A stretch of DNA of 7,600 nt from an uncultured Campylobacter sp. GTDB taxonomy: Bacteria > Campylobacterota > Campylobacteria > Campylobacterales > Campylobacteraceae. The position numbers and the translations under genes were made by a program. Location of the stretch: assembly GCF_938045465.1 (NCBI RefSeq), contig NZ_CALIBF010000139.1, positions 1-7,600 on the forward strand. Reading direction: 5' to 3'. Of this stretch, positions 5,530-7,600 are shown one piece after another (the first letter of the stretch is position 1; every line of letters begins with the position of its first letter). The notes below the pieces were generated by a model. That model was not told the DNA's origin. It worked only from the letters and a program-made list of their open reading frames with translations, and did not search any database.

Positions 5530-7600
5530 ATGAACGAAACTATTGAAATTTTAACCGATAAAATGCGCTCTTTGCTCGAAAGCAGCGTTTCTTTGGCGAT
5601 CCATTCCAAAAATAGCGAAGTGGGCGTATTGCACATGCTCTGGGCGTTGGTAGCCGATAGCGGCTCGGTTCTAAATCAAATTTTTAATAAATTTAGCATC
5701 GAAAAGACCGCGGTCGAGCTTGAGATCAAAAGCGAAATTTCAAATTTGCCTACGAGCTCAAACGTCACGAAGGAAAACGTGCGAATCTCGCGCGAGCTGA
5801 TGAACTCGCTTGAGATCGCAAAAGGGCTGATGACGAGCTCGGGCGATAAATTTATCGCCGTAGATACCTGGCTGATTGCGAATTTAAACGCAGATCCGCT
5901 AAAGAAAATTCTATCTAAATTTGCAGATCTTAGCGAGATCAAAAAGGAGCTAGAGGCGCTTCGCGGCGGCAAAAGCATCGATTCGCAAACCGCCGACGAG
6001 ACGCTTGAGGCGCTTAGTAAATTCGGCGTCGATCTCACCGCCAAGGCGATCGCGGGCGAGCTCGATCCGGTCATCGGTCGCGACGAGGTGATCTCGCGAA
6101 TGATGCAAATTTTAATCCGCAAGACGAAAAACAACCCGATCCTACTGGGCGAGCCGGGCGTCGGAAAAACCGCTGTCGTCGAGGGTCTTGCTCAGCTGAT
6201 TGCAAAAAAAGAGGTGCCGCTCAGCCTGCAAAACAAATGCGTCATCGCACTTGATATGAGTGCGCTGATTGCGGGCGCGAAGTATCGCGGCGAGTTTGAA
6301 GATAGGCTCAAAGCCGTCATCAACGAGGTCCTAAAAGCCGCAAACGTCGTGCTTTTCATCGATGAAATTCACACCATCGTAGGCGCGGGCGCAAGCGAAG
6401 GCTCTATGGATGCCGCAAACATCCTAAAGCCCGCTCTTGCGCGCGGCGAGCTGCACGCTATCGGCGCTACGACGCTGAAAGAGTACCGAAAGTATTTTGA
6501 AAAAGACGCCGCGCTTCAACGCCGCTTCCAGCCCGTAACGGTCGCAGAACCTAGCGTGAGCGAGGCTACGGCGATCCTGCGCGGCATAAAGGAGCGGCTA
6601 GAGGTGCATCACAACGTCACTATCACAGATAGCGCGCTTGTGGCGGCCGCAAGGCTAAGTGACCGCTACATCAGCGATAGGTTCTTGCCCGATAAGGCGA
6701 TCGATCTCATTGACGAAGCGGCGGCGGAGCTTAAAATGCAGATCGAAAGCGAGCCAAACGAGCTTGCCAAGGCCAAGCGCGACATCCTCACGCTTCAGGT
6801 CGAAAAGGAAGCCCTTAAGATGGAGGATGACGGCAAAAACGACGAGCGGCTCGCGCAGATCGATAAAGAGATCGAAAATTTAACCGAGCAGAAAAACGCG
6901 CTTCAGGCTAAATTTGAAAACGAAAAGTCCGTATTCGGTGGCATCAGCGAGGAGAAAAAAGCGATCGACAGCCTTAAAAACGAAGCGAGCTTAGCAAGAC
7001 GCAACGGCGATCTTAGCAAGGCTGCCGAGATCGAATACGGCAAGATCCCCGCCGCGCAGGCGAAGGTTAAGGAACTTGAGGCGAAGTGGGACGCGATGAA
7101 AGAAAACGGCGTGCTTTTGCGAAACCGCGTGGACGAGGAGAGCGTGGCTGAAATTTTAAGCAAGTGGACGGGCATCTCGGTAAGCAAAATGCTCTCCTCC
7201 GAAAAGGAGAAATTCCTTCACATTGAGGAGCATCTAAAAGAGAGCGTCGTGGGGCAGGATGAGGCGTTGCACGCCATCGCTCGCGCCGTCAAGCGCAATA
7301 AGGCGGGGCTTGTGAATGAAAATCGCCCGATCGGAAGCTTTTTGTTTTTGGGCCCTACCGGCGTCGGCAAGACCGAGAGCGCGAAGAGCTTAGCGAGGTT
7401 TTTATTCGACGACGAGCGGGCGATGATCCGCTTTGATATGAGCGAGTATATGGAAAAACACAGCGTCTCGCGCCTGCTCGGCGCGCCTCCTGGATACGTG
7501 GGCTACGACGAGGGCGGACAGCTTACCGAAGCCGTACGCCGCAAGCCCTACAGCGTGGTGTTGTTCGACGAGATTGAGAAGGCACACCCCGCCGTATTCA
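5530..7600 (+). CDS. clpB: ATP-dependent chaperone ClpB (partial, 3' end outside the window)
   Basis: ClpB is the hexameric AAA+ disaggregase that pulls polypeptides out of aggregates together with DnaK in the cytoplasm. The window holds codons 1-690 of about 860, with no stop or frameshift. The N-terminal Clp repeat domain covers about 1-145 (LTDKMRSLLESSVSLAIHSK at the start). First AAA module: Walker A GEPGVGKT at 207-214 (Lys213), pore loop Tyr252 in KYRGEFEDR, Walker B FIDEIH (Asp278, Glu279), and Arg331-Arg332 in LQRRF. The coiled-coil middle domain (about 410-530) sets ClpB apart from ClpA and ClpC. Second module: Walker A GPTGVGKT (Lys614), pore loop Tyr656 in GYVGYDEGG, and Walker B LFDEIEKAHP (Asp680, Glu681). 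ATG at 5530 has AGGAG seven bases upstream. It sits behind its own strong promoter with an HspR-type operator. Confidence 0.98.
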   Translation, partial: MNETIEILTDKMRSLLESSVSLAIHSKNSEVGVLHMLWALVADSGSVLNQIFNKFSIEKTAVELEIKSEISNLPTSSNVTKENVRISRELMNSLEIAKGLMTSSGDKFIAVDTWLIANLNADPLKKILSKFADLSEIKKELEALRGGKSIDSQTADETLEALSKFGVDLTAKAIAGELDPVIGRDEVISRMMQILIRKTKNNPILLGEPGVGKTAVVEGLAQLIAKKEVPLSLQNKCVIALDMSALIAGAKYRGEFEDRLKAVINEVLKAANVVLFIDEIHTIVGAGASEGSMDAANILKPALARGELHAIGATTLKEYRKYFEKDAALQRRFQPVTVAEPSVSEATAILRGIKERLEVHHNVTITDSALVAAARLSDRYISDRFLPDKAIDLIDEAAAELKMQIESEPNELAKAKRDILTLQVEKEALKMEDDGKNDERLAQIDKEIENLTEQKNALQAKFENEKSVFGGISEEKKAIDSLKNEASLARRNGDLSKAAEIEYGKIPAAQAKVKELEAKWDAMKENGVLLRNRVDEESVAEILSKWTGISVSKMLSSEKEKFLHIEEHLKESVVGQDEALHAIARAVKRNKAGLVNENRPIGSFLFLGPTGVGKTESAKSLARFLFDDERAMIRFDMSEYMEKHSVSRLLGAPPGYVGYDEGGQLTEAVRRKPYSVVLFDEIEKAHPAVF

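Noticed and set aside
5676..6134. Minus-strand ORF of 152 codons inside clpB
   Set aside because: It is the serine- and isoleucine-rich antisense shadow of the clpB N-terminal region and lacks a ribosome site or recognisable domain.

Overview
The window looks like ordinary chromosomal backbone from a member of the Campylobacterota, most likely a Campylobacter of relatively high GC content (the C. gracilis / C. showae / C. rectus / C. curvus kind; this species guess is an inference). Three things point there: the abundant AAATTTTAAAATTT motif between genes, mixed AT-rich and GC-rich coding DNA, and the gene order. From memory, C. jejuni has the same order around Cj0509-Cj0516: clpB, then a ctp-type protease, purC, purS, purQ, a periplasmic protein and plsC.

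Layout. Positions 1-438 carry no convincing gene. They hold a cluster of AT-rich palindromic repeats with a ~35 bp period, an 8 bp GC-rich inverted repeat, and at the extreme left a perfect Shine-Dalgarno sequence for a minus-strand gene whose body lies outside the window. Positions 439-5340 are one compact minus-strand operon, read right to left: S41 C-terminal processing protease, purC, purS, purQ, an exported two-TM protein with an SH3-like tail, and plsC. Junctions are overlaps of 4, 7 and 20 bp or gaps of 3-10 nt, so the genes are almost certainly co-transcribed and translationally coupled. Positions 5341-5529 are a divergent promoter region. From 5530 rightwards on the plus strand is clpB, cut by the window edge after 690 of about 860 codons.

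Functionally, purC, purS and purQ belong to de novo IMP synthesis: SAICAR synthetase, and two of the three subunits of the PurSQL FGAM synthase. The small PurL is not here. Their operon neighbours act at the cell envelope: a periplasmic PDZ protease, an envelope protein of unknown role, and the acyltransferase making phosphatidic acid. ClpB is the stress disaggregase.

The best regulatory signal is the clpB promoter. It has a perfect consensus sigma-70 -35 and -10 with a 17 bp spacer, overlapped by an 11/14 match to the HAIR operator of the HspR heat-shock repressor. I found no mobile element, CRISPR array, RNA gene or clearly novel system. The items most worth a second look are the repeat cluster, the HAIR-like operator with its extra inverted repeat, and the uncharacterised SH3 protein.
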